Notes: generated from the letters alone by a model not told the origin. DNA of 64,000 bases from Candidatus Methylophosphatis roskildensis (GCA_016708905.1 JADJEV010000002.1:62001-126000), one strand, 5' to 3'; positions 35,164 to 44,779 are shown, numbered from the stretch's first letter. A program made the numbers and translations.

Positions 35164-36510
35164 TCAGCTCGCCAAAGCGGCCAAAAGCTTCTCGTGTATG
35201 CCGCCGAAGCCGCCATTGCTCATGACCACGATCTGGTCGCCAGCGCGAGCCTCTCGCGCGACCTCGGCGACGATGTCCTCGATTCGATCCAGAACTGAAG
35301 TCTTCTGGATGACCGGTGCCAGCGCGTCTCGCGCATCCCAGCCAAGATTGGCCGCATAGCACCAGACCCGGTCTGCCTGCACCAGGCTTTGCGGAAGCCG
35401 GGATTTCATGACGCCCAGTTTCATGGTATTCGAGCGCGGTTCGAGCAGAGCGAGAATCCGGTGACTCCCGACGCGCTGACGCAAGCCTTCGAGCGTCGCC
35501 GCAATCGCCGTCGGGTGATGGGCGAAATCGTCGAACACGGCGACGCCGCGCACCGTTCCGCGCAGTTCGAGGCGCCGCTTGATGCCGCCAAATGCCGCCA
35601 GCGATTCGATTGCCTGCGACGGCGCAACGCCGACGTGACGCGCAGCGGCGACCGCCGCGAGTGCGTTCAGCCGGTTGTGGGCGCCCGCCAGCGGCAGCAC
35701 GACCCGTCCCAATTCCCGGCCATCGAGCGAGAACGCGCATTCACCATCGGCTTCGGGGATCCCGACCTGCCACCCGCCCGCGCCACCGAAGCGCTCGATT
35801 TCGCTCCACAAGCCGCGCTCGATCACGCGATCGAGGCTCTCCTGCGCGCCATTCATGATGATTCTGCCGGCACGGGGAACAGTCCGTACGAGATGGTGGA
35901 ACTGGGTTTCGATGGCGGCAAGATCGGGAAAGATGTCCGCGTGGTCGAATTCGAGATTGTTCAGGATCGCTGTTCTGGGGCGGTAATGAACGAACTTCGA
36001 CCTCTTGTCACAGAACGCGGTGTCGTATTCGTCGGCCTCGATGACAAAGAACTGCGAATCGGACAAGCGGGCGGAAACGCCAAAATCCACTGGCACCCCG
36101 CCCACCAGGAAGCCGGGATTGAGCCCTGCCTGATCGAGCAGCCAGGCGAGGATCGCGGTGGTCGTGGTCTTGCCGTGGGTTCCGGCCACCGCCACGACCC
36201 ATTTGCCCTGCAATACATTCTCCGCCAGCCATTGCGGCCCCGACACATAGGGCAGGCCCCGGTCGAGGATCGCTTCGAGAAGCGGATTCCCGCGCGAAAT
36301 CGCGTTGCCGATGACGTTGACGTCGGCCGCAAGGTCGGCCTGCCCCGGATCGTAGCCTTCGATCAGGCCGATACCCTGGGCCTCCAGCTGGGTGCTCATC
36401 GGCGGATAGACGTTCGCGTCGCAGCCCGTCACCCGGTGCCCGGCGGCGCGCGCCAGCAACGCGATACCGCCCATGAAGGTGCCGCAAATACCGAGGATAT
36501 GGATGTGCAT
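35164..36510 (-). CDS. mpl: UDP-N-acetylmuramate:L-Ala-gamma-D-Glu-meso-DAP ligase
   Basis: A 448-residue cytoplasmic ligase that reattaches recycled murein tripeptide to UDP-MurNAc. The start MHIHILGICGTFMGGIALLARAAGH, the ATP-binding AGTHGKTTTTAILAWLL and the Mur-ligase C-terminal DDFAHHPTAIAATL identify it. The first motif (GICGTFMGG) distinguishes Mpl from MurC (GIGGxGM). Divergent from the next gene, sharing a short promoter region. Confidence 0.95.
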   Translation of the reverse strand: MHIHILGICGTFMGGIALLARAAGHRVTGCDANVYPPMSTQLEAQGIGLIEGYDPGQADLAADVNVIGNAISRGNPLLEAILDRGLPYVSGPQWLAENVLQGKWVVAVAGTHGKTTTTAILAWLLDQAGLNPGFLVGGVPVDFGVSARLSDSQFFVIEADEYDTAFCDKRSKFVHYRPRTAILNNLEFDHADIFPDLAAIETQFHHLVRTVPRAGRIIMNGAQESLDRVIERGLWSEIERFGGAGGWQVGIPEADGECAFSLDGRELGRVVLPLAGAHNRLNALAAVAAARHVGVAPSQAIESLAAFGGIKRRLELRGTVRGVAVFDDFAHHPTAIAATLEGLRQRVGSHRILALLEPRSNTMKLGVMKSRLPQSLVQADRVWCYAANLGWDARDALAPVIQKTSVLDRIEDIVAEVAREARAGDQIVVMSNGGFGGIHEKLLAALAS

Positions 36511-36524
36511 GAGGAACCCGCACG

Positions 36525-36548
36525 GTTAGAATGGTCTCGAATTCTAAC
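36525..36548. promoter_or_regulatory. overlapping divergent -10 motifs between mpl and the next gene
   Basis: GTTAGAAT, eight bases and ATTCTAAC form a perfect 8-bp inverted repeat. TAGAAT occurs on both strands, so two -10 boxes may face each other. The same motif core (TTAGAATGG ... CGAATTCTA) is upstream of folB. Confidence 0.45.
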
Positions 36549-36590
36549 AAGCGCCGCCCCCGGCGCCCTGCCCCAAGCCGCGGAGCCAGG

Positions 36591-37205
36591 ATGTCCCGCC
36601 AACCCAAACCGCGCATCTCGCGCGACAAGCTCGCCCGTCGCGAAATTGCCGGAGCCGCCGCCCGCTTGATGGCGGAGGACGGCATCGACGATTTCGGTTA
36701 TGCCAAGCGCAAGGCTGCGCGGCAGCTCGGCCTGCCGGAAGTCGGCGCGCTGCCGACCAACACCGAGGTCGAGGCGGAACTGCGAACCTATCTCGCGCTC
36801 TACCAGTCCGAAGAACAGCCGGCACTGCTCAAGGAACTGCGCAGCGTCGCCATTGCAGCGATGCGTTTCCTTGCGGACTTCAATCCTTATCTGACCGGGC
36901 CGGTTCTCGACGGGACCGCAGGCCGCTACGCCGAGGTGGAACTCGAACTTTTCGCCGAAAGCGCGAAGGAGGTCGAGATTTTTCTGATCAACCACAACAT
37001 CCGCTACGAACACGGCCGCACCCCGCAGGGTCCGGGCGAACTGCCGGAGGCCGTGCTGCATCTCGACTGGGACGCCACGCCGCTGCGTCTGAACATCTAC
37101 AGCGAGTTGGCCGAGCGCAGCAAGCGCACCAATCGTGCCGGCAAGGTCCGCGACCGCGCAAGAATCGGTATCGTTGTGTCCTTGCTCGAGGGGTCCGGCC
37201 AGTGA
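36591..37205 (+). CDS. conserved hypothetical protein
   Basis: A 204-residue soluble protein with no signal peptide. It has a basic N-terminus (MSRQPKPRISRDKLARREIA), a helical middle rich in Glu and Leu, and a conserved-looking PYLTGPVLDGTAGRYAEVELELFAESAKEVEIFLI segment that could be a nucleotidyltransferase-like region. I cannot name a family. GGAGCCAGG precedes the ATG. Stop and the GTG of the TlpA-like gene overlap by four bases, so they are co-translated. Confidence 0.72.
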   Translation: MSRQPKPRISRDKLARREIAGAAARLMAEDGIDDFGYAKRKAARQLGLPEVGALPTNTEVEAELRTYLALYQSEEQPALLKELRSVAIAAMRFLADFNPYLTGPVLDGTAGRYAEVELELFAESAKEVEIFLINHNIRYEHGRTPQGPGELPEAVLHLDWDATPLRLNIYSELAERSKRTNRAGKVRDRARIGIVVSLLEGSGQ

Positions 37206-37741
37206 CAAGCCTGAGCCAAAGGGCGGTGATCATCCTTGTCGCACTGGCTGCCGGTGGCGCAGGACTGATGTTGAGCCAGAATCGTGGTTCCGTCCGCTCG
37301 ACTGCGGGGGTCGACGGTGCGCCTTTGATGCGTCTGACCCTGCTCGATGCGAACGGCGGCAAACAAAGCATGTCGCAATGGAACGGCAAGGTTCTCGCGG
37401 TCAATTTCTGGGCATCCTGGTGCGCACCTTGCCGCGAAGAAATGCCGGAGTTCTCGCGGGTCAGCGAGGAATATGCTGCGAAGGGCGTTCAATTTGTCGG
37501 CATCGGTATCGATACTGTCGACAACCTGCGCAAATTCAACGAACAGGTGCAGGTCTCCTACCCACTACTGATTGGCGAAGGCGATGCCATGCAGGCAGCG
37601 GTTGCCGTTGGCAACACAATGATGGCGCTGCCGTTTACTGCCATTCTGAGCCGAACGGGTAAAGTCACCCATGTCAAGCTGGGCAAGATGCGCGCACCCG
37701 AACTGAAGGATGCGCTCGACAGGGCGCTTGGCGCGGACTGA
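37202..37741 (+). CDS. TlpA/ResA-like periplasmic thiol-disulphide protein
   Basis: A 179-residue protein with an N-terminal membrane anchor (about residues 7-24) and thioredoxin-like domain. The active site is CAPC in NFWASWCAPCREEMPEF, and the cis-proline is in MALPFTAIL. TlpA-type proteins keep periplasmic cysteines reduced, for example for c-type cytochrome or oxidase assembly. The GTG start overlaps the upstream stop. Confidence 0.9.
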   Translation: MTSLSQRAVIILVALAAGGAGLMLSQNRGSVRSTAGVDGAPLMRLTLLDANGGKQSMSQWNGKVLAVNFWASWCAPCREEMPEFSRVSEEYAAKGVQFVGIGIDTVDNLRKFNEQVQVSYPLLIGEGDAMQAAVAVGNTMMALPFTAILSRTGKVTHVKLGKMRAPELKDALDRALGAD

Positions 37742-37815
37742 ACGAAACCGGGCAGCCACTCTGCGGGAATCGGCCCAACTGGCAAATTGCAGCGATTTAC
37801 GGCAAAATTCGCCCT

Positions 37816-38307
37816 ATGCGGGCCAAAAAGCGTGAAAGCAAGCAGACCGAAAGCGAGGCGGCCATTGCGCCGATCCTCGTCCTCCATGGTCCGAACCTGA
37901 ATCTGTTGGGGACACGCGAGCCCGAGGTCTACGGCAAGACCACGCTTGCGGATATTCATCTGGCGATGGAAGCCCAGGCACGCTCCGCGGGCGTACAGAT
38001 CGCATCATTCCAGAGCAACCACGAGGGCGATCTGATCGACCGCGTGCAGGCCGCAGCAAGCGAGGGCGTTCGCTTCATCATCATCAATCCGGCCGCCTAC
38101 ACGCATACCAGTGTTGGGCTGCGCGACGCGCTCGCGGCGGTTGGCATCCCCTTCATCGAAGTCCATCTTTCCAACGTCCATGCGCGCGAACCATTCCGCC
38201 GCAAGTCTTATTTCTCGGATCTTGCGGTCGGCGTGATCTGCGGTCTCGGCCCGCACGGATACCAGTTGGCACTGCAGTTCGCGCTCGAACGACTGCGCAA
38301 CGATTAG
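37816..38307 (+). CDS. aroQ: type II 3-dehydroquinate dehydratase
   Basis: Third step of the shikimate pathway. 163 residues, including a basic 18-residue N-terminal extension. ILVLHGPNLNLLGTREPEVYG contains the catalytic tyrosine, QSNHEGDLID the arginine/histidine loop region, IINPAAYTHTSVGLRDAL and EVHLSNVHAREPFR the catalytic histidine. It lies 42 bp before accB, as in many betaproteobacteria. Confidence 0.96.
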   Translation: MRAKKRESKQTESEAAIAPILVLHGPNLNLLGTREPEVYGKTTLADIHLAMEAQARSAGVQIASFQSNHEGDLIDRVQAAASEGVRFIIINPAAYTHTSVGLRDALAAVGIPFIEVHLSNVHAREPFRRKSYFSDLAVGVICGLGPHGYQLALQFALERLRND

Positions 38308-38349
38308 GGCAGGCGCCGGGTTCCGGTCGGCGCCGACAAAGGAGTCTTC

Positions 38350-38802
38350 ATGGACCTTCGCAAGCTCAAGAAACTCATCGATCTCGTCCAGGAATCCGGC
38401 ATCTCGGAGCTCGAAGTGACCGAGGGCGAGGAAAAGGTCAAGATCGTCAAGCACGGCGCCCCGAGCCCTGCGCAGCAAGTCGCGCATGTCCCGGCTGCAT
38501 CTGGGGCTCCGGCGACGCCGGCCTCGACCGCTGCTCCCGCGACCCCGCCTGTCGACGCGTTGCCAGAGGGCCACGTGGTCAAGTCGCCGATGGTCGGCAC
38601 GTTCTACCGCGCCCCGTCGCCCGAAGCGAAGAATTTCGTCGAACTCGGACAAAACGTCACGGAAGGAGATCCGCTTTGCATCATCGAGGCGATGAAACTG
38701 ATGAACGAGATCGACTCCGACGCCGGCGGCGTGGTCAAGGCAATTCTGGTGGAGAACGGCCAACCGGTCGAATTCGGCCAACCTCTGTTCGTTCTTGGCT
38801 GA
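38350..38802 (+). CDS. accB: biotin carboxyl carrier protein of acetyl-CoA carboxylase
   Basis: A 150-residue carrier protein. The N-terminal MDLRKLKKLIDLVQESGISELEV helix is followed by an Ala/Pro-rich linker (about 38-70) and the biotinyl domain with EAMKLMNEI, Lys116 being the biotinylated residue. Followed by accC after 65 bp. Confidence 0.97.
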   Translation: MDLRKLKKLIDLVQESGISELEVTEGEEKVKIVKHGAPSPAQQVAHVPAASGAPATPASTAAPATPPVDALPEGHVVKSPMVGTFYRAPSPEAKNFVELGQNVTEGDPLCIIEAMKLMNEIDSDAGGVVKAILVENGQPVEFGQPLFVLG

Positions 38803-38867
38803 CAATGTGCTGGCTTTGACGGTGATCGGAATCGATCGGCGCCGATCGAGCGGGTAACAGAGGCAAA

Positions 38868-40232
38868 ATGTTCGAGAAGATTCTGATAGCGAATCGCGGC
38901 GAGATCGCCCTGCGAATTCAGCGCGCATGCCGGGAAATGGGGATCAAGACGGTCGTCGTCCATTCGACCGCCGACACCGAAGCCAAATACGTCAAGCTGG
39001 CCGACGAGTCGGTCTGCATCGGCCCGCCGCCGTCGAAGGAAAGCTACCTCAACATCCCGGCGATCATCAGCGCCGCCGAAGTCACCGACTCACAGGCGAT
39101 TCATCCGGGCTACGGCTTCCTGTCGGAGAACGCTGATTTCGGCGAACGCGTGGAGAAGAGTGGCTTCGTCTTCATCGGCCCGCGTCCCGAAACGATTCGG
39201 CTGATGGGCGACAAGGTCAGTGCGAAGGACGCGATGAAAGCTGCCGGCGTGCCCTGCGTTCCCGGCTCCGACGGCTTGTTGCCCGATGAACCGCGCGAGA
39301 TCGTGAAGATCGCCCGCAGCATCGGTTATCCGGTAATCATCAAGGCGACCGCCGGCGGTGGCGGACGCGGCATGCGCATCGTGCACACCGAAGCCGCCCT
39401 GCTCAACGCGGTGCAGACGACCCGCTCCGAAGCCCAGGCTGCCTTCGGCAATCCGGGCATCTACATGGAGAAGTTCCTCGAGAACCCACGCCACATCGAA
39501 ATCCAGGTGCTGGCCGACTCGTTTCGCAACGCCGTCTATCTGGGCGAGCGTGACTGCTCGATGCAGCGTCGCCATCAGAAGGTCATCGAAGAAGCGCCGG
39601 CGGCGGAACTCAATCCGCGCCTGATCGCGCGCATCGGCGAGCGCTGCGCCGAGGCCTGCCGCAAGATCACCTACCGCGGCGCCGGCACCTTCGAATTCCT
39701 GTTCGAGAAGGGTGAGTTCTTTTTCATCGAGATGAACACCCGCGTACAGGTCGAACATCCGGTGACCGAACTGATCACCGGCATCGACATCGTGCAGCAG
39801 CAGATCCGCATCGCTGCCGGGCAGAAGCTGGCTTTCCGCCAGCGCGACATCCAATTCAAGGGACACGCCGTGGAATGCCGGATCAACGCCGAAGATCCCT
39901 ACAAATTCACGCCCTGTCCGGGCAAGATCCTCAACTGGCACACGCCGGGCGGACCGGGCATCCGCGTCGACTCGCATGTCTACTCCGGCTACACGGTTCC
40001 GTCGAACTATGACTCGATGATCGGCAAGCTGATCGCCTATGGCGACACGCGCGACCAGGCGATCATGCGCATGCGCATTGCGCTGTCCGAAATGCTGGTC
40101 GACGGCATCAAGACCAACATCCCGCTGCATCAGGAACTCATGCTCGATGCCAATTTCATCAAGGGCGGCACCAGCATCCATTACCTAGAGCAGAAACTCG
40201 CCGCCCGCCAAGAAGTCGTCAAGGCGCGCTAG
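38868..40232 (+). CDS. accC: biotin carboxylase of acetyl-CoA carboxylase
   Basis: A 454-residue ATP-grasp enzyme that carboxylates biotin on AccB. Starts MFEKILIANRGEIALRIQRAC; has the ATP loop KATAGGGGRGMR and the RDCSMQRRHQKVIEEAPA motif with active-site residues, plus EMNTRVQVEHPVTE. Full family length. Confidence 0.98.
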   Translation: MFEKILIANRGEIALRIQRACREMGIKTVVVHSTADTEAKYVKLADESVCIGPPPSKESYLNIPAIISAAEVTDSQAIHPGYGFLSENADFGERVEKSGFVFIGPRPETIRLMGDKVSAKDAMKAAGVPCVPGSDGLLPDEPREIVKIARSIGYPVIIKATAGGGGRGMRIVHTEAALLNAVQTTRSEAQAAFGNPGIYMEKFLENPRHIEIQVLADSFRNAVYLGERDCSMQRRHQKVIEEAPAAELNPRLIARIGERCAEACRKITYRGAGTFEFLFEKGEFFFIEMNTRVQVEHPVTELITGIDIVQQQIRIAAGQKLAFRQRDIQFKGHAVECRINAEDPYKFTPCPGKILNWHTPGGPGIRVDSHVYSGYTVPSNYDSMIGKLIAYGDTRDQAIMRMRIALSEMLVDGIKTNIPLHQELMLDANFIKGGTSIHYLEQKLAARQEVVKAR

Positions 40233-40235
40233 CCG

Positions 40236-40275
40236 GACCAAGCCATGTGCTCGAAAGCCGCACCAGTGCTTGGTC
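40236..40275. other. inverted repeat after accC
   Basis: GACCAAGC (40236-40243) and GCTTGGTC (40268-40275) are perfectly complementary with a 24-base interval, three bases past the accC stop. No U-run follows, so it may be an mRNA 3'-end structure or a coincidence. The rest of the 145-bp gap before prmA shows nothing else. Confidence 0.3.
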
Positions 40276-40377
40276 TGCGCGATGCCATGTCTGCAAGCGC
40301 CATTTCATGCGGGTTGCAGGCTGGCCTGCCTGCAGATCGCCATTCTGTGCGGCTCTCCAGCCAGCATAAATCCTGAC

Positions 40378-41268
40378 ATGTGGCTCTCGGTCGCCTTCGT
40401 CACCTCATCGGCACAAGCCGAACGCCTGTCCGACGCCCTGTTCGGGCAGGGCGCGCTGTCGGTTGCCATCGATGACGCCGACGCCGGTACCGAACGCGAG
40501 GCTCCGCAGTTCGGCGAACCTGGTTCGCTCGCCGACGCACTTTGGGAGGCGTCCCGCGTCACCGCGCTGTTCGATCCGGCCGAGAATCTCGCGGCCCGAC
40601 TTGCCGCCGCCACGCTGGAGGCCGAAATCGCGCCGCCGCCTCGCTGCGAGATCAGCGAAGTCGAGGAGCAGGACTGGGTGGCGTTGACGCAGGCGCAGTT
40701 CGAGCCGATTCGCGTCACCGAACGGCTGTGGATCGTGCCTTCATGGCACGTCGCGCCCGACGCGTCGGCAGTCAACCTGGTGCTCGATCCGGGCATGGCG
40801 TTCGGCACCGGCTCGCATCCGACCACCTGGCTATGCCTGGAATGGCTGACGCGCCAGGCGTTGACCGGCAGCAGCGTGCTCGACTACGGTTGCGGTTCCG
40901 GCATACTCGGCATCGCCGCATTGCGCCTGGGCAGCGCGCAGGTTCTCGGCGTGGATATCGACGACAAAGCACTGCACGCTGCGCGGGCCAACGCGCAACG
41001 CAACGGCGTGCCGCTGCAGGTGCAGGATATCGCCCAGCCACTCGATGCCAGGTTCGATTTCGTGATCGCCAACATCCTCACCAACCCCTTGTGCGTGCTC
41101 GCGCCGCTGTTGGCCGGCTGCGTCGCGCCTGGCGGCTCGCTCGCGCTGTCCGGCGTGCTCGAGGCACAAGCCGAGCGGGTGATCGACGCCTATGCGCCGT
41201 ACATCGGGCTCGAGGTGGCGGCGATGCGTGACGGCTGGGTTCTGCTCACCGGGGGACGCGCTTGCTGA
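40378..41268 (+). CDS. prmA: ribosomal protein L11 methyltransferase
   Basis: A 296-residue SAM-dependent enzyme methylating L11. Signatures: MWLSVAFVTSSAQAE at the start, DPGMAFGTGSHPTTWLCLEWL, the SAM motif VLDYGCGSGILGIAAL and the catalytic NILTNPL. The ATG at 40378 is the family start; the frame extends upstream without homology. The DUF3426 gene begins within its last codons. Confidence 0.95.
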   Translation: MWLSVAFVTSSAQAERLSDALFGQGALSVAIDDADAGTEREAPQFGEPGSLADALWEASRVTALFDPAENLAARLAAATLEAEIAPPPRCEISEVEEQDWVALTQAQFEPIRVTERLWIVPSWHVAPDASAVNLVLDPGMAFGTGSHPTTWLCLEWLTRQALTGSSVLDYGCGSGILGIAALRLGSAQVLGVDIDDKALHAARANAQRNGVPLQVQDIAQPLDARFDFVIANILTNPLCVLAPLLAGCVAPGGSLALSGVLEAQAERVIDAYAPYIGLEVAAMRDGWVLLTGGRAC

Positions 41269-42404
41269 CCCGCTGCCCGAGCTGTGGCACGACGTTTCGC
41301 CTGCGGCCGGAGCAACTCGGACAGGCGGAGGGCCGTGTGCTCTGCGGCAAATGCAATTTCGCCTTTTCCGCCATCGCGCATCGAATCGACGCTGAGGCGA
41401 CCGACGCACCTTTCGTGGCGCCGCTGTCCGCCGAGACCGACAGTCCACCGCCGCTGCCTGCTTCGGCCACGCACTTCCGCGGCCTGGGGCAGCGCAAACG
41501 TTTTGTTGCGCTGCCGGAGCCGACGGGCGGCGAATCCGCGGAATCGGGCGAAGTCGATACCAACGGCGTCGACGGTCGGGACGACCCGACCCCATCTGCC
41601 GACACGCCGGTGGGTAAGCCGGCCGAGGCGGCCGCGCTGAACGCGTCACTCGTCGCCGAACCGGCCTCCGAATTGCCGGCCGAGCCGTTCCCCGAATTGT
41701 CGACCGAACCGCCCGATGAAGCCGACGCCACACCCGATAGCCGCACTGTCCTGCAAACACCGGAACCCGCGCCAGCAGCCGGAACAGAGGGTGCCGCACT
41801 CGATGCGACGCACGACGAGGCGGCGCAGGACGAGGCGCCCGAGATCGTGACAGCACAAGAGCCGGCCGAGCCCGTCGATCACCGCGAACCTGACGAAGAG
41901 GCCGAAGTATCCGACTATCTGGCCGGCGCCACGCCCGCGCGCACTTGGCCCTGGGCAGTCGTCGCGGCCTTGCTGGGCGTCGCCTTGCTCATTCAACTCG
42001 GCTTTGCCTATCGAACCGAACTGGCGAAGAATCACCCGGCTTGGCGTCCTCCCCTCGAGGCCCTATGCGAGCGGCTTGGCTGCACGGTGGACCTGCCGCG
42101 CGATGCAGACCGGGTCAGTATCGAATCGTCCGACCTCAATCCGGAGAGCGACAAGAAACATTTGCAGCTTGTGGCGACGCTGAAGAACCGCGCCGATTAT
42201 CCGCAGTCATACCCGCATCTCGAACTGACCCTGACCGATGTCAGAAACCAGCCGTTGGTGCGACGGGTCTTCGCGCCGGCCGATTACCTGGCGAAGAACG
42301 CGCCACCGGGTTTCGGGCCCAACGCCGAAGTCGCCGTGAAGCTGATGCTGGAAATCGATGAGGTGAACGCCTCTGGCTATCGCGTCTACCTGTTTTATCC
42401 GTAG
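41262..42404 (+). CDS. zinc-ribbon DUF3426 membrane protein
   Basis: A 380-residue protein. Residues 1-35 form a zinc ribbon (TRCPSCGTTFRLRPEQLG, then CGKC), like MJ0042-type domains. A long acidic, Ala/Pro/Glu-rich linker follows, then a membrane helix (about residues 227-246, WPWAVVAALLGVALLIQLGF) and a C-terminal DUF3426 domain. The TTG start overlaps prmA by seven bases. Role unknown. Confidence 0.88.
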   Translation: MLTRCPSCGTTFRLRPEQLGQAEGRVLCGKCNFAFSAIAHRIDAEATDAPFVAPLSAETDSPPPLPASATHFRGLGQRKRFVALPEPTGGESAESGEVDTNGVDGRDDPTPSADTPVGKPAEAAALNASLVAEPASELPAEPFPELSTEPPDEADATPDSRTVLQTPEPAPAAGTEGAALDATHDEAAQDEAPEIVTAQEPAEPVDHREPDEEAEVSDYLAGATPARTWPWAVVAALLGVALLIQLGFAYRTELAKNHPAWRPPLEALCERLGCTVDLPRDADRVSIESSDLNPESDKKHLQLVATLKNRADYPQSYPHLELTLTDVRNQPLVRRVFAPADYLAKNAPPGFGPNAEVAVKLMLEIDEVNASGYRVYLFYP

Positions 42405-42476
42405 CGCTTGCCGGGAATTGCAGTATTCTCAGCCGCTGCCGTACCCTTCAGACACCCAGACAACAGGAGAACCAAG

Positions 42477-42977
42477 ATGACGACCGTCACCCTTGCAGGC
42501 AACCCGATCAATCTCGCCGGCCAGTTCCCCAAGGTCGGTGACACCGCGCCCAGCTTCTCCCTGGTCGGCACCGATCTTGCCAACGTTTCGCTCAAGGACT
42601 TCGCCGGCAAGCGCAAAGTGCTCAACATCGTGCCGAGTCTCGATACGCCGGTGTGTGCGACCTCGACGCGCAAGTTCAACGAGAGCGCCGGGAGCATCGA
42701 CAACACGGTGGTCCTGGTCATCGCCGCCGACCTGCCGTTCGCCATGGCGCGGTTCTGCGAAACCGAAGGTCTGAAGAATGTGGTTTCACTATCGACCATG
42801 CGTGGACGCGACTTCATGGCCAAGTACGGCGTCGAAATCATCGACGGACCACTTGCCGGCGTGACCGCGCGGGCCGTGGTGGTGCTCGACGAACAGGACA
42901 AGGTCATTCATGCCGAACTGGTTCCCGAGATCAAGCAGGAGCCGAACTACGAGGCCGCGCTCAAGGCATTGAAGTAA
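42477..42977 (+). CDS. tpx: thiol peroxidase
   Basis: A 166-residue atypical 2-Cys peroxiredoxin. Catalytic motif PSLDTPVCATSTRKF contains the peroxidatic cysteine; the resolving cysteine is in ARFCETEGL. Typical N-terminus VTLAGNPINLAGQFPKVGD. A clear ribosome-binding site (CAGGAGAAC) precedes the ATG. Reduces lipid and organic peroxides with thioredoxin. Confidence 0.97.
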   Translation: MTTVTLAGNPINLAGQFPKVGDTAPSFSLVGTDLANVSLKDFAGKRKVLNIVPSLDTPVCATSTRKFNESAGSIDNTVVLVIAADLPFAMARFCETEGLKNVVSLSTMRGRDFMAKYGVEIIDGPLAGVTARAVVVLDEQDKVIHAELVPEIKQEPNYEAALKALK

Positions 42978-43013
42978 TCGGGCAGGCGGTGCGCCGTCGC
43001 CCGACGCAAGAAC

Positions 43014-43463
43014 ATGTCGACGCCGCCAGCGCGCCGCCGCCCGAGCCAGATGACCGACGAACCGGGCGAATCAGCCATTCGCAGCGACCCGCATAGCGAG
43101 AGCCCGTTCAAGGGCAAGACCGGCCTGGTCAGATTGTGGAATGCGTTCCACTATTCGCGTGCCGGGTTTGCGGCGGCCTATCGGAACGAGGACGCCTTCC
43201 GCCAGGAAGTCCTGCTGGCGGCGATTCTCATCCCGCTTGCCTTCTTCGTGCCGACCAGCGGACTCGGCCGCGCCTTGCTGGTCGGCAGCGTGCTGGTGGT
43301 GCTGATCGTCGAACTGCTCAATTCGGCGATCGAAGCCACGGTCGATCGCATCTCGATCGAGCACCACCTGCTGGCCAAACGCGCCAAGGATATCGGCAGC
43401 GCAGCCGTGCTGCTTGCGCTGGTCAATCTCGCCGCGATCTGGGCATTGGTGATCTTCGGCTAG
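43014..43463 (+). CDS. dgkA: diacylglycerol kinase
   Basis: A membrane kinase phosphorylating diacylglycerol to phosphatidate for lipid recycling. Conserved NEDAFRQEVLL, VELLNSAIEATVDRIS (catalytic glutamate and neighbours) and AKDIGSAAVLLAL are present, with three helices. The start may be the ATG at 43014 or 43050; neither has a strong ribosome-binding site. 149 residues from the first. Confidence 0.95.
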   Translation: MSTPPARRRPSQMTDEPGESAIRSDPHSESPFKGKTGLVRLWNAFHYSRAGFAAAYRNEDAFRQEVLLAAILIPLAFFVPTSGLGRALLVGSVLVVLIVELLNSAIEATVDRISIEHHLLAKRAKDIGSAAVLLALVNLAAIWALVIFG

Positions 43464-43535
43464 CCGTCGCAGGCCGGCATCGGACGTCGCGTCGCGCGCG
43501 GGCTCGCGAGATCCGGAGCGGAGTGGGCCGCAGGC

Positions 43536-43541
43536 TATAAT
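43536..43541 (+). promoter_or_regulatory. possible -10 box of the PfkB kinase gene
   Basis: A perfect TATAAT lies 32 bp before the ATG. No good -35 box is at the expected distance, so this is a weak call. Confidence 0.3.
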
Positions 43542-43573
43542 CGTCCCTCCATTCCACGCTCCTCGCGACTGCA

Positions 43574-44509
43574 ATGACGACACTGATCTGCGGGTCCATC
43601 GCCTACGACACGATCATGGTGTTCCATGATCGCTTCAAGCACCACATCCTGCCCGAGCAGATCCACATCCTGAATGTCGCCTTTCTGGTGCCTGACATGC
43701 GCCGCGAATTCGGCGGCACGGCGGGCAACATTGCCTACAATCTCAGACTGCTCGGCGGTGAGCCCGTGATCATGGCAACGGTTGGAGACGACAGCGGTCC
43801 CTACCTGGATCGCCTGAAGCGGCTCGGCATTTCGGATGCTCACGTGCTCAGGGTTCCGCAGACCTTCACGGCACAGGCTTTCATCACCACCGATCTCGAC
43901 GACAACCAGATTACCGCCTTCCACCCTGGCGCGATGAACTTCGCGCACATGAATCACGTTGCCGACGTTCCCAACGTCCGGCTCGGCATCATCGCGCCCG
44001 ATGGTCGCGAAGGCATGTTCCAGCACGCGTCGGAGTTTCGTGACGTCGGCATCCCGTTCATCTTCGACCCCGGTCAGGGCATGCCGATGTTCGAGCGGCA
44101 GGACTTGCTGCATTTCATGGATCTCGCCGACTACTGCACCGTGAACGACTACGAGGCAAAGCTGATGGCGCAGAAGACCGGCTGCTCGATCGAGGAACTG
44201 GCGGGCCGGGTACGCGCCATGATCGTCACCCTCGGCGCCAACGGTTCGCATATCCACGTCGATGGTCGGGTGATCGAAATTCCCAGTGTCAAGGCGGAGG
44301 CGGAGGTCGACCCGACCGGCTGCGGCGATGCATTCCGCGCCGGGCTGATTCACGGCATCGACAACGGCCTCGACTGGGAGCAGACCGGCAGACTCGCCTC
44401 GCTGATGGGATCGATCAAGATCGCCCAGCGCGGCGGACAGAATCATCGCCCGTCACTCGACGAAATCGGCGCGCGCTATCGCGACGCCTTCGGCAGCACG
44501 ATCTGGTGA
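43574..44509 (+). CDS. PfkB-family carbohydrate/nucleoside kinase
   Basis: A 311-residue ribokinase-fold kinase. The second PfkB signature DPTGCGDAFRAGLIHGI carries the catalytic aspartate, and EFGGTAGNIAYNLRLLGG is the substrate-binding N-terminal signature. The sequence resembles proteins annotated as adenosine kinase in related bacteria, but the substrate is not proven. It lies 31 bp before the second 239-bp repeat. Confidence 0.88.
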   Translation: MTTLICGSIAYDTIMVFHDRFKHHILPEQIHILNVAFLVPDMRREFGGTAGNIAYNLRLLGGEPVIMATVGDDSGPYLDRLKRLGISDAHVLRVPQTFTAQAFITTDLDDNQITAFHPGAMNFAHMNHVADVPNVRLGIIAPDGREGMFQHASEFRDVGIPFIFDPGQGMPMFERQDLLHFMDLADYCTVNDYEAKLMAQKTGCSIEELAGRVRAMIVTLGANGSHIHVDGRVIEIPSVKAEAEVDPTGCGDAFRAGLIHGIDNGLDWEQTGRLASLMGSIKIAQRGGQNHRPSLDEIGARYRDAFGSTIW

Positions 44510-44540
44510 TCGGCGCGCTCCCTGCCCCGGCGCGCGATTG

Positions 44541-44779
44541 AACCTAGATTCCTCAGTTGGACGCGCCCGATGGTGCGTTCGGGCAGGTGTATGGCGCGAA
44601 GCGACGACGCAGCAGGGCCGCTCCCTGCAAGGAGGAGCGACAAAGCCAGACGCCTTCCCGGACGTGCCAGCGGGTGCGTAGCAGGCTCACCCGTTTGGAG
44701 AGGCTCGTCGAAGCGGCATCGGCCACGCTCCACCTGCGATTGCGAGGGCCACGCAGCGACCAACTGAGGAATCTAGGTT
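44541..44779. repeat. 239-bp MITE-like repeat, copy 2
   Basis: Same length, orientation and 20-bp terminal inverted repeats as copy 1 at 5217-5455, with 8 substitutions in between. The inverted repeats themselves are identical in both copies. It sits between the PfkB kinase gene and olsB. A small GC-rich hairpin (GCTCC ... GGAGC) occurs inside both copies. Confidence 0.9.
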